Source: Rosa chinensis
Lineage: Eukaryota; Streptophyta; Magnoliopsida; Rosales; Rosaceae
DNA: 64,000 bases
Direction: 5' to 3'
Assembly (NCBI RefSeq): GCF_002994745.2
Contig: NC_037089.1
Span: 83,228,347 to 83,292,346 of the forward strand
Shown piece after piece: positions 35,039 to 47,500 of this stretch. The notes under the pieces were generated by a model. It was not told the origin of the DNA, searched no databases, and worked only from the letters and a program-made list of their open reading frames with translations. How positions within the stretch are numbered: the stretch's first letter is position 1; every line of letters starts with the position of its first letter. The position numbers were made by a program, and so were the translations under genes.

Positions 35039-37353
35039 ATGGCAACTTTAAGGCTCTACAACAATCTCTTGGTCCTTTCTCTATTCGTCTTTTGTCTATT
35101 TGCTACCACAGCAAATGCAGTTTCTGATGTAAGTATCTCTGTCCTTTTCATATAAATAAAGTGATTAGGGTTTGTATGTGGTAATTAACTGTTTTATATT
35201 GTATTTAAGTGGCATACACAAAACTGGTTGAACCACGGTGGGGATTTGCGTAACAGAAGATTCGCCAAATACGAGACCAAGATCAGCCCCGAAACCGTTT
35301 CCAAACTACGCTTCAAGTGGGAGTTCAAGGCAGGCCTGGACATAACTGTAACTCCAGCAATTTACAGTGGTACCCTTTATTTTCCTAGTTGGAACGGACG
35401 CCTCTATGCCGTCAAAGCTTCCGATGGGTCTTTGGTTTGGAAAAAGAATTTGGGAACATTAACCGGGCTTAATGCAACTGGATTTATTACCCCTAACTGG
35501 ATCTTGTCCAGATCAACGCCAACAATCGCCGGTGATAATGATGAGCTTTTGATTGTTGGAATCTATGGCCCTTCCGTTCTTATTGCCCTGGAACGCTCAA
35601 CGGGGAATCTTGTGTGGTCAGTCCGGCTAGATAGCCACGCCGGAGGTGCTATAACCATGTCCCCAACTTACTACAAAGGGTATAAGTTTTTTTTTTTTTT
35701 TTTTTGAGAATGTGGAATTACCATAAATAACAAAGAATCAACATACATCGGAAGTTACAATACTAGACAACCATCGAGGACTATCATTGACCCAAATATG
35801 AAAGTCGGGAACCATAAGCTCATTCGTTGCTAGAAAGTGAACCACCTAATAATAATCATGTGGAGCAAAAGTACAATGAACTGAACAAAAGAAACAAAAC
35901 AAAGATTTAACTTTTTCAATAAGAGTACCTTCAAATGACCAATTTTCCTTCAAGCAATTTAAGTCATTGATAATTTCCTTAGTATCCGATTCCAAATAAT
36001 GTGAGTAAAACCACGTTGCTTTGCCACCTGCAATCCCAAAATCATCGCGTAAAGTTACAAAGGGTATAAGTTGACTCTCCATCTATTACAAGATATAGTG
36101 GAGCTCTCCTAATTATTGTTAATTAGCATACTTGAGCCTTAATTAATATGTTATTCTAATAGTTAGCAATATGGTCAATGGTGTTGCTTTACAGGAGCAT
36201 ATACATTGGAACGACGTCGGTAGAAGAAGGCTTTCCGCCGGATCAATGCTGTACCTTTCGTGGAAGCTTTTCCAAATTAGACGTCAAAACCGGTGCCGTT
36301 TTATGGAAAACTTACATGTTGCCGGATAATCAGGGAAAACTGGGACAGTATGCCGGTGCAGCGATATGGGGGAGTAGTCCATCCATCGACGTTCATAGAA
36401 GGCATGTATATATTGGTACCGGGAACACGTACTCGGTGCCCGAAAATATAAGCCAATGCCAAGAAAACCAGTTGAATAATAATTCAACCGTACCTACTCA
36501 TCCAGATGCGTGTGTTGAGCCTGGTAATCATGGCAACTCAATCTTAGCTCTTGATATGGACACTGGCGAAATCCAATGGTATCGTCAGCTGGGTGGCTAC
36601 GATGTATGGTTTCTAGAGTGTTTCCTTAATACTTCGGTATGCCCTATTGGACCGAACGTGGATGCTGATTTTGGGGAAGCACCGATGATGCTCAGACCAT
36701 ATATCAATGGAACCAAGCGAGATTTAGTTGTTGCTGTTCAGAAAAGTGGGTTTGCTTGGGCTCTTGATCGGAATAACGGCGGCCTTGTTTGGTCGACGGT
36801 AAGTTTTACTCTTGCTTTTACAATATGTCAATGCACAATATCATGTCAATGAATAATGAGTCAATGAACTATTTGATCGAATTGCTATTTAAAGGAAGCT
36901 GGGCCTGGTGGGATTTTAGGAGGAGGATCATGGGGAGCAGCTACGGACAAGAAAAGGGTCTACACCAACATTATCAACAATGAAGGCAAAAACTTCACTC
37001 TTAAACCATCTAACAACGTAACAACTTCCGGTGGATGGGTAGCAATGGATCCTCGGAGTGGAAAGGTCCTATGGTCAACGGCCAATCCCAGCAATGCATT
37101 TTCTGCCGGACCAGTTAGTGTCGCTAACGGAATCTTATTTGGCGGATCCACAAATGCAAAAGGGACTGTATACGCAATGAACACCGAAACCGGTGAAGTT
37201 CTATGGTCGTATGAAACTGGAGCAACCGTGTATGGTGGCATGTCCATAAGCAACGGGTGCATTTACGTTGGCAGTGGATATAAATCTGGATTTGGAGCTA
37301 CAATACCGATGTTTACCGCCGGAACCTCCCTATTTGCCTTCTGTGTGACATGA
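35039..37353 (+). CDS. P2: intact polyvinylalcohol-dehydrogenase-like quinoprotein
   Basis: The gene has four exons: 35039-35128, 35210-35679, 36195-36798 and 36895-37353. All introns are GT-AG and the joined frame is 540 codons. Exon 1 encodes a signal peptide (MATLRLYNNLLVLSLFVFCL, then FATTANAVSD), so the protein should be secreted or enter the endomembrane system. The rest is a PQQ-type eight-bladed beta-propeller with repeated blade-closing strands: GRLYAVKASDGSLVWKK, RSTGNLVW, KTGAVLWKT, DTGEIQWYRQLGGYDVW, NNGGLVW, RSGKVLW and ETGEVLWSYETGATVYGGMS. Bacterial relatives oxidise polyvinyl alcohol with PQQ; the plant substrate is unknown. Paired Cys (DQCCTF, SQCQ, DACVEP) could form disulfides. 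It is the only undamaged member of this five-copy array. Intron 2 contains a LINE remnant (35689-36055) that duplicated the splice donor. Confidence 0.88.
35689..36055 (-). mobile_element. 5'-truncated LINE 3' end inserted antisense in P2 intron 2
   Basis: A T-run (about 20 nt from 35686) is the complement of a poly(A) tail. Read on the minus strand the insert encodes a decayed RNase-H C-terminus of a plant non-LTR retrotransposon: ESDTKEIINDLNCL, WSFEGTLIEKVKSLF, HFLATNELMVPDFHIWVNDS and PRWLSSIV. It is flanked by a perfect 17-bp target duplication TACAAAGGGTATAAGTT (35672-35688 and 36056-36072). Confidence 0.82.
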
Positions 37354-38308
37354 GTTACCTCCATGTAAATAATGTTATCAATTTAAGCATAATAAGGTAA
37401 ATATGTACGCACTTAACACAAATCATATTTGCAATACTGAAAACCCATAGAGGGAGATGTCATCTAGCTAAGTGCAAAACCTAAATGAACTTCACTTAAT
37501 TGAGTCCGTATCAACGTATGAACAATATCAGACAAGACACTATAGTTCTTTATAGTTTTCATTTCCTTTTCTTCTGGCAGACTACAGTTAATATACGTTT
37601 ATAGATCAACCTAATTGACAGTCATGCATGACGACAAATGCATAGTTGGTCAAAGAAAGACTTGACGATCTAGGGTTTCTAGTTACAATGAGTGCAAGTA
37701 ATAAACCAATTTTTTTTTTTATACAAAGTCTTTTGGTTAACTAAACATAAAAAAAAATGTATTTACATTCTTCGATCAGTTTATTTTAGTATATTCTAGC
37801 AGCCAAGATATATACATGACATCCTCCTTATTAAGGTGTTATATAGTTAACCGAAATATACATGGAAGATAATTTCTCACGACTTTTTGTCTATCACTCT
37901 ATTGTCTTTTGGAAAATGCATGAATATACCAATAGCTTTAGTGATGGCTAGATAATTAAAGACCTTTTTTTTTTATGTACAAAAAATGTGGTTAGCAGGG
38001 GTAAAATTTTAGTACCCTTAAATGTAATTGAAGGTATATAAATCAATATCTCACATGGCAATGCCGCTCCCTCTAAAAAAAAAAATTCTCAAAATTGACC
38101 CTAATGGGACTCTATATATCCTAACAGAACATCAAATGGACCCTTTAACCTCGCATCCCGAAATCATATGCAAATATTTATAGCGGTCTTAGTGAGCAAT
38201 TACATATTTTATATTTGGAACCATTACCTCAAACTTCATTCAGACGATTTGTAGTGTACCACTCCCCTTGGCCCTATATATCGAATTGTAAGAACATACA
38301 GAACAGTA

Positions 38309-38342
<34 letters not shown>
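37354..38342. other. Intergenic P2-P3
   Basis: AT-rich sequence with A- and T-runs and a (TA)n tract at 38311-38344 that abuts the P3 start. No gene was found. Confidence 0.6.
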
Positions 38343-38346
<4 letters not shown>

Positions 38347-39942
38347 CACCTTTAAGATTCTTCAACAATCCCGGAACTTACTACGAAGGTACTACCATTA
38401 CATTTATCCATATCGTGTATTTGAAATTTTGGGCCATTTCTTTTAGTACGTTATCTTGAACAAGAATATGTTATCCATCGATTGCATGATATAGTTGACT
38501 TTACGAACATGATCCTTTGATTGATTATACAAGTTAACATTTCTGTCTTTGCTTTGCTTTGAAAAACTTTAATTAAAAATTATGTAGTTCTTATTTCAAG
38601 AAATTCATATCCGGACAGTTGATAACTAATTGAGGTCCAAGTAATGAATATCGATCAGTAGACCAAATTGTTGATTTTCATGTTGTCATTTTCAATATCA
38701 ATAATTAATGTATGTTCATCATGTGTAGATCTTTTTTATTTTTGGCAAGATATAGTTCTTTTAGTTTATGTTTATGGCATATAATCTTGTAGGAGTATCT
38801 ATATTAGAACTTCGTCACTAGAAGAGAGCACCAACGTTGGGGAATGTTGTACCTTTCGCGGTAGCCTTGCCAAATTAGACGTCAAATCTGGCCCTGTTTT
38901 ATGCTACCGGATAATGATGGAAACCTGGGACAATATTCCGGTGCAGCTATTTGGGGCAGTAGTCCATCAATTGATGTCCATAGAAAACATGCGTATATTG
39001 CTACCGCGAACGTGTACTCGGTCCCTGAAAATGTAAGCCAATGCCAAGAAAACCAGAATAAGAATTCAACATCCCAACCCACTCATCCAGAGGCAACTCA
39101 ATGCTTGCACTTGATATCGATCGACTCTGGCAATATCAAGTGGGCAAGTGGTACCGTCAGTTGGGCGGCTATGATGTGTGGTTCGTACAATGTTTCCTCA
39201 ATGCCTCAACTTGCCCTCCCGGACCAAATGTGGATGCTGATTTTGGTGAAGCACCGATGATGCTTAGTGCACAAGTCAATGGGAGCAAGCTGGATATAGT
39301 GGTCGGGCCGTTCAAAAAAGTGGGTTTGCATGGGCTCTAGTCGGGAATAATGGAAGCCTTAGTTGTCTGGTCTATGGTTAGTTTGATTCTTGTATCATTT
39401 TATCAAGCAATTTTACCGGTAGCATAGATCAATATCTCGTCTAATATATGACATCTTATGTTGTAAATGGTGTTAATTGGTATGTATAGGAAGCAGGGCC
39501 TGGTGGTCTTGGCGGAGGAGGAACCTGGGGGGCAGCTACTGATAAGAAAAGAGTATACACGAATATTGGCTACTCGGATCACAAAAATTTCACTCTCAAA
39601 CCATCAAATAATATAACAACCGCCGGGGGATGGGTTGCAATTAATCCTCGCAATGGGAAAGTCCTATGGACGACGGCTAATCCCAGCGATGGAACTTCTC
39701 CGGGGCCTGTTAGTGTGGCTAACGGTGTCTTATTTGCTGGATCGACAAGCCAACGAGGACCGATATAAGCAATGAACACAAAAACTGGCAACATCCTGTG
39801 GTCTTATGACACCGGAGCAACAGTGTACGGTGGGATGTCGTTAAGCAATGGGTGCATTTACGTTGGCAATGGATATACAGTTAGTGTTGGAGCTGTGAGT
39901 CCGTTTTCCGCTGGAACCTCACTCTTTGCCTTCTGTGTATAA
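38343..39942 (+). pseudogene. P3: PVADH-like pseudogene lacking most of exons 1 and 2
   Basis: The first codons (MTPLRFFNNP) jump directly into the last codons of exon 2 (GTYYEG), so about 540 bp covering the signal peptide, intron 1 and almost all of exon 2 are deleted. Exon 3 starts near 38794 with RTSSLEESTNVGECCTFRGS then LAKLDVKSG. A shift follows at VLCYRIMMET, and GQYSGAAIWGSSPSIDVHRK appears in another frame. Further breaks precede DADFGEAPMMLSAQVNGSKL, and the conserved WALDRN is WALVGN after a stop. Exon 4 (from about 39491) is better kept: EAGPGGLGGGG, NFTLKPSNNITTAGGW, GNILWSYDTGATVYGGMSLS and LFAFCV before TAA at 39940. One in-frame stop interrupts RGPIYAMN (as RGPI-stop-AMN). 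Confidence 0.88.
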
Positions 39943-40976
39943 CAAGACACACATCACTGCATCAGCATGTGCATCATCTCTAGCTACCTGATGAGCAAAT
40001 GTAGTAAACGCTATCAGTCTGGCTAAGAGATATCGATGTAAAACCTCATAAACGACTTTGATTCCCATCCATTTTAAATAAAAAGTATTATACACGTACT
40101 TGTGTCAACTTGCCTGATATCATATAGGAAAGGCATAAGCACCATCTACACGTTTTCTCGCCTATTGAAGACGGTAAATTACTAAATTAGGTTGGATTGA
40201 CTACAAGTTTTCCTATTATTTCAATTCTTAACCGGTCATATATATCTCACCCTAAAATAGTTTTTTTTAAGAGCATCTTCAATGTCTATATTATAGAATC
40301 AGCGCCCACATAACAAATAATTCTTTTTGATCATGATCTGAACATGTACCAGATCTGACGACTAGCTAGTTTTCAGCTCAAAAGATTTAAAGGAGGCCTA
40401 GCTTCCTTATTTTATCCTTTTAAAAAAATAGAAATTATTAAGTAATGAACAAAACTACATTCAAATTAAGAAAAAAGTCATAATATTCGAAAGAGGTTTA
40501 GTCAATCATGTTACCCTAATTACAAAAATTAATTAAATGATATTGCCCATACAACAATTAATACCCATTGGTCCTTTATATTTACACGACAACTTTAAGA
40601 TGATGATTGATGATCCAGCTCATGCAAGTCCTTGTTATATATATATATATATATATATATATAACATCTTTACCGTTCAGTTTTTAAGTACTAATGTATA
40701 GATCATCTCTGAAAAATTTCAGCAAATTGATGATTTTTAAAATATCTAACTCCCTTAAACCAATGGACGAACTGAATCTGTCCAACCTGAACCATACTAG
40801 CTTTAAGACAGTTATCAATGCCTTAACGACTATCAATTTGACTGAAATTTTGCAGAGATGATCTATATATTAGTACCTAAAAACTTAACTGTCGAGATGT
40901 GAATATGAAACCGAAAAGTGACCTTAAACTCTAAAAGTTCACTTTTATTTCAGAGCGAGACCTCGCTCTAGATAAG

Positions 40977-41017
<41 letters not shown>

Positions 41018-41070
41018 AAAGAGAACCAAGTATTCGGTTTTTCATCTAGTATAGGCTGCATTGCATTTAC
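39943..41070. other. Intergenic P3-P4
   Basis: AT-rich DNA with TA microsatellites at 40636-40663 and 40982-41013 and one MITE. The P4 start codon follows at 41071. No gene was found. Confidence 0.6.
40664..40900. mobile_element. 237-bp foldback MITE
   Basis: The left arm ACATCTTTACCGTTCAGTTT and the complement of the right arm ACATCTCGACAGTTAAGTTT continue matching through ...tactaatgtatagatcatctctg...atttcagcaaattgat, about 70 bp per arm. The loop of about 90 bp is non-coding. It lies beside a TA microsatellite, so the target duplication cannot be read. Confidence 0.75.
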
Positions 41071-42561
41071 ATGGCAGCTTTAAGATTCTACCACCATCTT
41101 TTAGTCGCTTCTCTATTTTCCTTGCGTATACTTACTCTCACCCCCACTGCTGCAGATACAAATGGTTATTGTACCACACAGAACTGGTCAAACCACGGTG
41201 GAGATTTGTTCAACACAAGACATGCCTCTAAGGAGACCAAGATCAGCCCCCAAAAGGTTTCAAAACTTCGCCTAAAGTGGAAGTTTTATGCAGGGTGTTT
41301 GAGCCCAAAAGTAATTTTGGCAAAATCCTTTAGTGGGTCTGAGCTAGTGGGCCGAAACCTGCGGCCCAAAAATGAGACTACACGGATTTGGGTTGTGATG
41401 TTGCTCAAGGAGATATCATCCTTAAGTGCATGAAGATATGAGCGCTTGTGAGGGCGTGAAGATATATTTGCAATTAATGCGTGCGTATCTTACTGCTCAC
41501 ATCCAGCGATCACATTTAGGATTCTAAGAGACAATTAATCTTTGCCTATATTCTAGTGACGGCAGAAGCGGATAGTTATCACCCACAGTCATATCAATAC
41601 TATTAAGAGTTTTGATTTAATTCAAGGCCAATAACTGTGGCCCAAAATATAAGTATTCCAATCATATTAGGAAAGTGAATATGTTGTAGCCTATATATAG
41701 AGGCTAAAGACGATACAGAATGGACCTCTCTCGAATTAATCAATCCCAGCGATTACACAGCCTCCCCGGAGCAAACCTTCAACCTCGTTGAAACTCGGTG
41801 ACCGCCCGCCAGTCCTAGTCTCCTCGCGAGCTGACTGTCAGCCTCGCCAGATCAACCCGGCGACCGTACTTCCAGTCCCAGTCTCCCTAGGAGCTGACTG
41901 CGAGCACAACCGCCACTGTTACTTCCAGCGAAGCAAGGGTAACGCCCTCGCAACCCAGCGAAGCTAAAGTCACGCTTTAGCAAACCCGTGCTTCTCTCAA
42001 CTTCCCAGTGATTGCTCTGCTTAGTCTACAACACTAAGTATCGATTTGGTGAACGCAAAGAGACCACAGCCGAAGCCCTTACCCGCGTAAGGCAAAGAAG
42101 TCCTTTTTCGAAAGGCAAAGAAAAGAACCCTGTGACGAGGTTGGTGCTCTCCTCGTCCACAGCGCTTGAAGAAGAAGTCAGGTCACGGGACTACCCCAAC
42201 GACTGCACCCCGCGGTGCTGGCACGCCTACGCAACCACTCGCCCAAAAGAGACTGTTTGCACACCAGCTGGTTTTGGAGCCAAACACAGGGGACCATATA
42301 ACTGCAACGCCAGCAATTTATGGCAACAGCCTTTATTTTCCGAGCTGGAATGGCTGCATCTACGCAGTCAGAGCTTCCAATGGGTATGTCATTTGGAAGA
42401 AGAATTTGCTAAAGTTGACTGGGCTTAACACAACCGGTTTTGTTTATGCTGTCAACACCACAATATCAAGATCAACCCCGACAATTGCTGGTGATCGGGG
42501 TGAGCTCCTAATCTTTGGACTCTATGCACCTGCGGTTGTTGTTGCCGTTGAACGTTCAACT
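41071..42561 (+). pseudogene. P4: PVADH-like pseudogene, 5' part
   Basis: MAALRFYHHLLVASLFSLRI opens a signal peptide and runs without intron 1 straight into exon 2 (TQNWSNHGGDLFNTRHASKE, TKISPQKVSKLRLKWKFYAG). A 991-bp solo LTR interrupts the exon at 41296. Exon 2 then resumes as DHITATPAIYGNSLYFPSWN, GCIYAVRASNGYVIWKKNLL, STPTIAGDRGELLIFGLYAP and VAVERST. At 42561 it is cut off: the remaining codons (usually GKLVW... to TYY.G) and their donor are missing, replaced by AT-rich DNA. The absence of intron 1 is either an exact loss or a processed-like join. The gene continues at 49878 beyond two transposons. Confidence 0.85.
41296..42286. mobile_element. Solo LTR in P4 exon 2
   Basis: The insert starts TGTTTGAGCC and ends GGAGCCAAACA. 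It is 991 bp with a perfect 5-bp target duplication CAGGG (41291-41295 and 42287-42291). Removing it rejoins GCA GGG GAC CAT, the conserved exon codons. A TATATATAG box lies near 41697. The open frame at 42012-42428 is not a known protein. Confidence 0.85.
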
Positions 42562-43176
42562 GTATTTAATATTGTTCAAGGTTTCTCAAAAAAAAAAAAC
42601 TATAATAATTGTTCAAGGTGATCAAAACAAGTTGATCCATCAATTGCAAGATAGACTTTGGTTTCCCTTGATTTTATAGACCAATTTTCATATTAATTAC
42701 TTGGTCAAAACAGATAGCTGTCCAAATTTTTATTTTATTTTTCTTAACAGTTAGCATTGTTTTGTCATGAAAACTCGTCTTCCAAATCACATTTTAGAGA
42801 TCATTTCTATAAAAACTTTGGTCATGAAAAATCTAACTATCACCAAGATCATCTATTTCTTTGATGCAGTAGAACTACCAAGCTATGTCATATTCCATTG
42901 ACTTTATCAAGAATTGATTATTAAACAATGATTTAGAAGTAAAAAAATTATCTGATCACGACATAAAGTTGCTGAGTCAAAAAGATCAGAGAATTTGGTA
43001 GGATCATAATTGATTTGAATCGAAATATTATATTGGAATGTTGCTGATGAATAAAATGGATATAAAATGAAGGATCGAATCTAAAATCTATATTTTTACG
43101 AATTAAGTCATTCTATACTTTAGAAAAAAAAATATTGTTGGAATGCGACTTAATTTTTCTGTTTACATAATTGAAA

Positions 43177-44311
43177 GGATTAATTTCAGTTTACCCCCCT
43201 GAGGTTTGAGGGTGTCATCATTTCACCCCTCAAACTCTCAGTTTCACTTTTTTACCCCCTGAACTTTCTAATTTCAATCAGCCGTGTCCAATTTCTCCTA
43301 TTCCGTCCAAATTGGACGTTAACTCTGACCTTTGAGGGCTAAAATGGTCATTTCAAGATTAAAAAAAAATCCTTTTTTTTTCTTTTCTATTTTTTCATTT
43401 TTTTATTATTTTATATTCAACCTATACACCACAAGTTATAATAGGTTTATAAAAACAAAAAAATACTCTATGTGGTTGAAAGCCGCTCGCTGGTTTACGA
43501 TATTTATGATATATCTCTGATAAAGTGAAGAATTTTAGGATATATCCCCAATAAAGTGAAGAAATATCTGTAAAAAATAATTTTACACTTTATCTGTAAA
43601 AAATTATTTTACACACTCGCTGGTCTAGGATATTTGTGATATATCTCTGATAAAGTGAAGAATTTTAGGATATATCCCCAATAAAGTGAAGAAATATCTG
43701 TAAAAAATAATTTTACACTTTATCTGTAAATAAATATCTGTAAAAAATGATTTTACACATATATTTCTTCACTTTATTGGGAATATACTGATATTTACAG
43801 ATAAAGTGTAAAATCATTTTTTACAGATATTTCATCACTTTATTGGGGATATATCCTAAAATTCTTCACTTTATTGGAGATATATCACAAATATCGTAGA
43901 CTAAAAATGATTTTACACAGATATTTCTTCACTTTATTGGGGATATATCCTAAAATTCTTCACTTTATCGGAGATATATCACAAATATTGTAGACCAGCG
44001 AGCGGCTTTCAACCACCTAGAGTATTTTTTTTATTTTTATAAACCTATTATAACTTGTGGTGTATAGATTGAAGACAAAAAAAAAAAAGAATTTATTTAT
44101 TTATTTATTTTTAACTTTTTTATTTTTTGGTCTTGAAATGACCATTTTAGCCCTCAAAGGTCAAAGTTAACGTCCAATTTGGATTGAATAAGAGAAATTG
44201 GGCACGGCTGATTGAAATTGAAAAGTTCAGGGGGTAAAAAAGTGAAATTGAGAGTTTGGGGGTGAAATTATGACACCCCCAAACCTCAGGGGGGTAAACT
44301 GATATTAATCC
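43177..44311. mobile_element. Long-TIR foldback element (Mutator-like MITE) with perfect 9-bp TSD
   Basis: Ends GGATTAATTTCAGTTTACCC and the complement of ...GGGTAAACTGATATTAATCC begin arms of over 300 bp. Both arms include the ttcacccctcaaactctcag and taaacctattataacttgtg segments. The target duplication TAATTGAAA (43168-43176 and 44312-44320) is perfect, as for Mutator elements. The centre holds inverted and direct copies of a block, 'ggatatatccccaataaagt' with 'gaagaaatatctgtaaaaaa'. It is non-coding and lies in the former intron 2 of P4. Confidence 0.88.
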
Positions 44312-44565
44312 TAATTGAAACTTGTGATTCTATCACAAGAAGAATAATAATTGAAAATTGTGATAACTGATCTGTTACATATATCAGTCCTATGTAAATT
44401 TTAGTGCATATATGCAAGGTTTTAAATATCGGTATTTTCATATCTATCGGTACTTTGAAAAAGGGAGATATCAGAGATACAGTGTACGAAAATATTGTTT
44501 TTGAAAAAAGTCAATTTATTAGAAATTTAGAACTACATATAAATACATATGAATGTAAACTTCAT

Positions 44566-47500
44566 CTACATCCAAAAAGAGACTCTAGGCGGTTGAAAAG
44601 CCACTCGCTGGTCTACGAAAATGCAATAATCAGACCAAGACATATGACCCATATAGTGCGAATTGTAGTGATGAACATGATAGTTATAGATCTCTTTAGA
44701 GCTGCCGACTGTTTCCCCTATAAGGGGATAATAAGGATGAACCCAACTAGATGACTGATCATATACTTCTCCATATTGATTATATCCATAAGCATCATAA
44801 CCAAATTGATTGTTGCCTACATGAGATTCATTTGAGACCCCACTGCGCTCTGTGCCTAAACTGATAGAGTCAAAACTTAAGGCAATTGAAGAAACATCAG
44901 ATGGGGTACTTTGATCATCAGTTGTACCTCTAGTCCTCCTCCCATATCGGGTCTTCTCTTGAGCACCATGACCAGCTGTTCTCACTCTGTGGTCTTTATC
45001 TTAGGTGGTATGATCAAAATTACCTTCACAGGTAAATTGGAATCCTCCATCCACAGAAGATTGTCCATATTCATATCTTTCACCTCCACCACCTGTTCCG
45101 CTTCCACCATCTCCACCATCATCAGAACTATCTGGAATTGTTGTACCACCCCACGCATCATCACTATCTGAATTATCTTCTGGGTTTTTAACAACTTTTT
45201 CAGATAAGACTCTCTCTACGTTGATTCCAGCATTAGTTGCAGTTTTTTACAACTTGTGGAAGAGGTCTTCCAGTTTCATCATCGAGGTGTGCAGGCATAA
45301 TCCAATCATGAAGTAGATCAATGCCATTATAAAGCGGCTCGCTTGCAACATGAAGTAGATCTATATAGTTGTTTTCATTGACCACATTATTCTTTGCCTG
45401 TTTATCTCGCAGCCGCAGCTTCATGTTTTAGTAGCAGTATACAAGCTTTTCCAACTTCTGATATGCCAAACGGTTCCTTTGCTTGGTATGAATAATAGCA
45501 AATGTACTTCAAGTTCTCTCACACGCATAAGAAGAAGCCGTTTGTGCCAAAATACGCATTGCAATTTTCTGCATGTTTGGTGCAGAATACCCATATTGTG
45601 TCCACCAATCAGCTGTAAAGCTACTACAATGAGTTACTGCTATAATAGATCAACATTTTCTATTAAAGAAATTATATGTGTGTGTATGTGTGTGTTTTAA
45701 TGTATACATATACGGATATACCACAAACCTGTATTTCTGGTTTCTCTTGTTTTTCTTGCTATGGTTGACCCAAATGATTCCTTTGCATCTCTAAAGCATA
45801 CAATCTGCATTAACCATTTGAAAATTAGTCATTTCTAATCCCAAATTTTTTAAAGGTTGTCATCAATAAGAAGTTACGTCATCCACAAATGTATTCGCAA
45901 TTTCTCCATTTATGTTAAATTGTTCGACAACTGTTGCCAGAGAGTTTGTGAAACGTGGGCTGTAACCAACATCATGTCGATAATGAAAATTTGGGTTTAA
46001 GAAATGTGCTACAAACAAGAAACCAAAAAGTTATATAATATAGATCTAACTAAGTAATTATCAAGATACAAACGTATTTCGAGATAGAGAAATAATACCT
46101 GCTGCATGCAATGGTTGACTTAATATGTTATCCCATCGATCATTGATGATTTTAAGCACCCATTTCTTTCCTCTCATCTGTGATATTTGTTGTTTCACTC
46201 TTTCAAACATATCATATAATATGGGCATGGTTGGCTGAATTTTTGTGTCAACAATTAGAAGAATCTCATACAATGGCTTATAAATTTTATGGACTGCTTC
46301 CATGCCATCCCAAAATGTCCCATCGAGGACTCTTTTTTCTATCCTTTTTCCATCTCTGGTCATGCTCGCTGCATTCTCATTCCATGCGCTACTTGTAAAC
46401 AATTTTCTCAAATCAGATTTCTTCTTCAAAATACTATCGATGGCAATGTGATTTGTCGCAAATCGAGTTTTACCCGGTCGAATCAAATCTCCCTTCGTGA
46501 TACTCCTCATTTCAGCCAGTACCCAACCATGATTGTAGATGTAGTTAGTTACACTTTGAGCCCATTTGACGACAGTGGAAACAGTCTCTTTCTTCCCGAT
46601 ATCTTCAAATATCAAATCGATACAGTGGGCAGCACACGGGATCCAGAACAGTGGATATTTTTTCTGTAGTTCCCTTCCGGCCTTTTTAAATGCTGATGCA
46701 TTGTCAGTGACAATCTGGACAACATTTTCTGGTCCAACATCTTGGATAATCTCATCTAACAATAGTTCTATGTACTGAGCATTTTTTTTCATATGTGAAG
46801 CATCTACAGACTTCAAAAACACAGTTGAACCTTTTGAATACACCATGAAATTTAGAATAGACATTTTGGTTGGGTCAGTCCATCCATCACACGTGATAGT
46901 GCATCCATATATTTTCCAGGTTTCTCTGTGAGTATCCACACACCTTTTCATTTCTGTGTACTCATTCTCTAAGTAACGAGTCTGAATTTCATAGGAGGTA
47001 GGAAGCTTTACACCAGGACCTAAACAAGAAAATGATTTATTTTATAGGAATGTTCATTATATAAATTCTACTTAACATAATTGTCCATGAAGAAATATGT
47101 AAAAACAATATAATTTACCTAGATTTCCAGCTGTAGTCAACATGTTTTGGAAATGTGAAGAATCAGCTTTGTTAAAAGGGACAGCATCATATATGTGGTA
47201 TTTGGACAACATTGTTGCCAATAGTTCTCTACCACCTTTTAGTAATGATTTAATTGTGCTTTGTTTTGATCAACTATCTTTTGATGGCATTGCTACTGGA
47301 GGCTCAGGAAATGAGTACCGATAGGTTTTTGATCGATCAACTTGTTGTTGTTGTTGACTGCTACTACCGCCCCTCGATTGTTTTGGAAATTGAAATCTTG
47401 CACTTATACTAAACTGAGAGTTCTTATCACGATCTACGGTTGATCGTCTTACTGCAGCACGATAATCTTGTCGTTCTACAGGGTGCATGTCTGGTGGATA

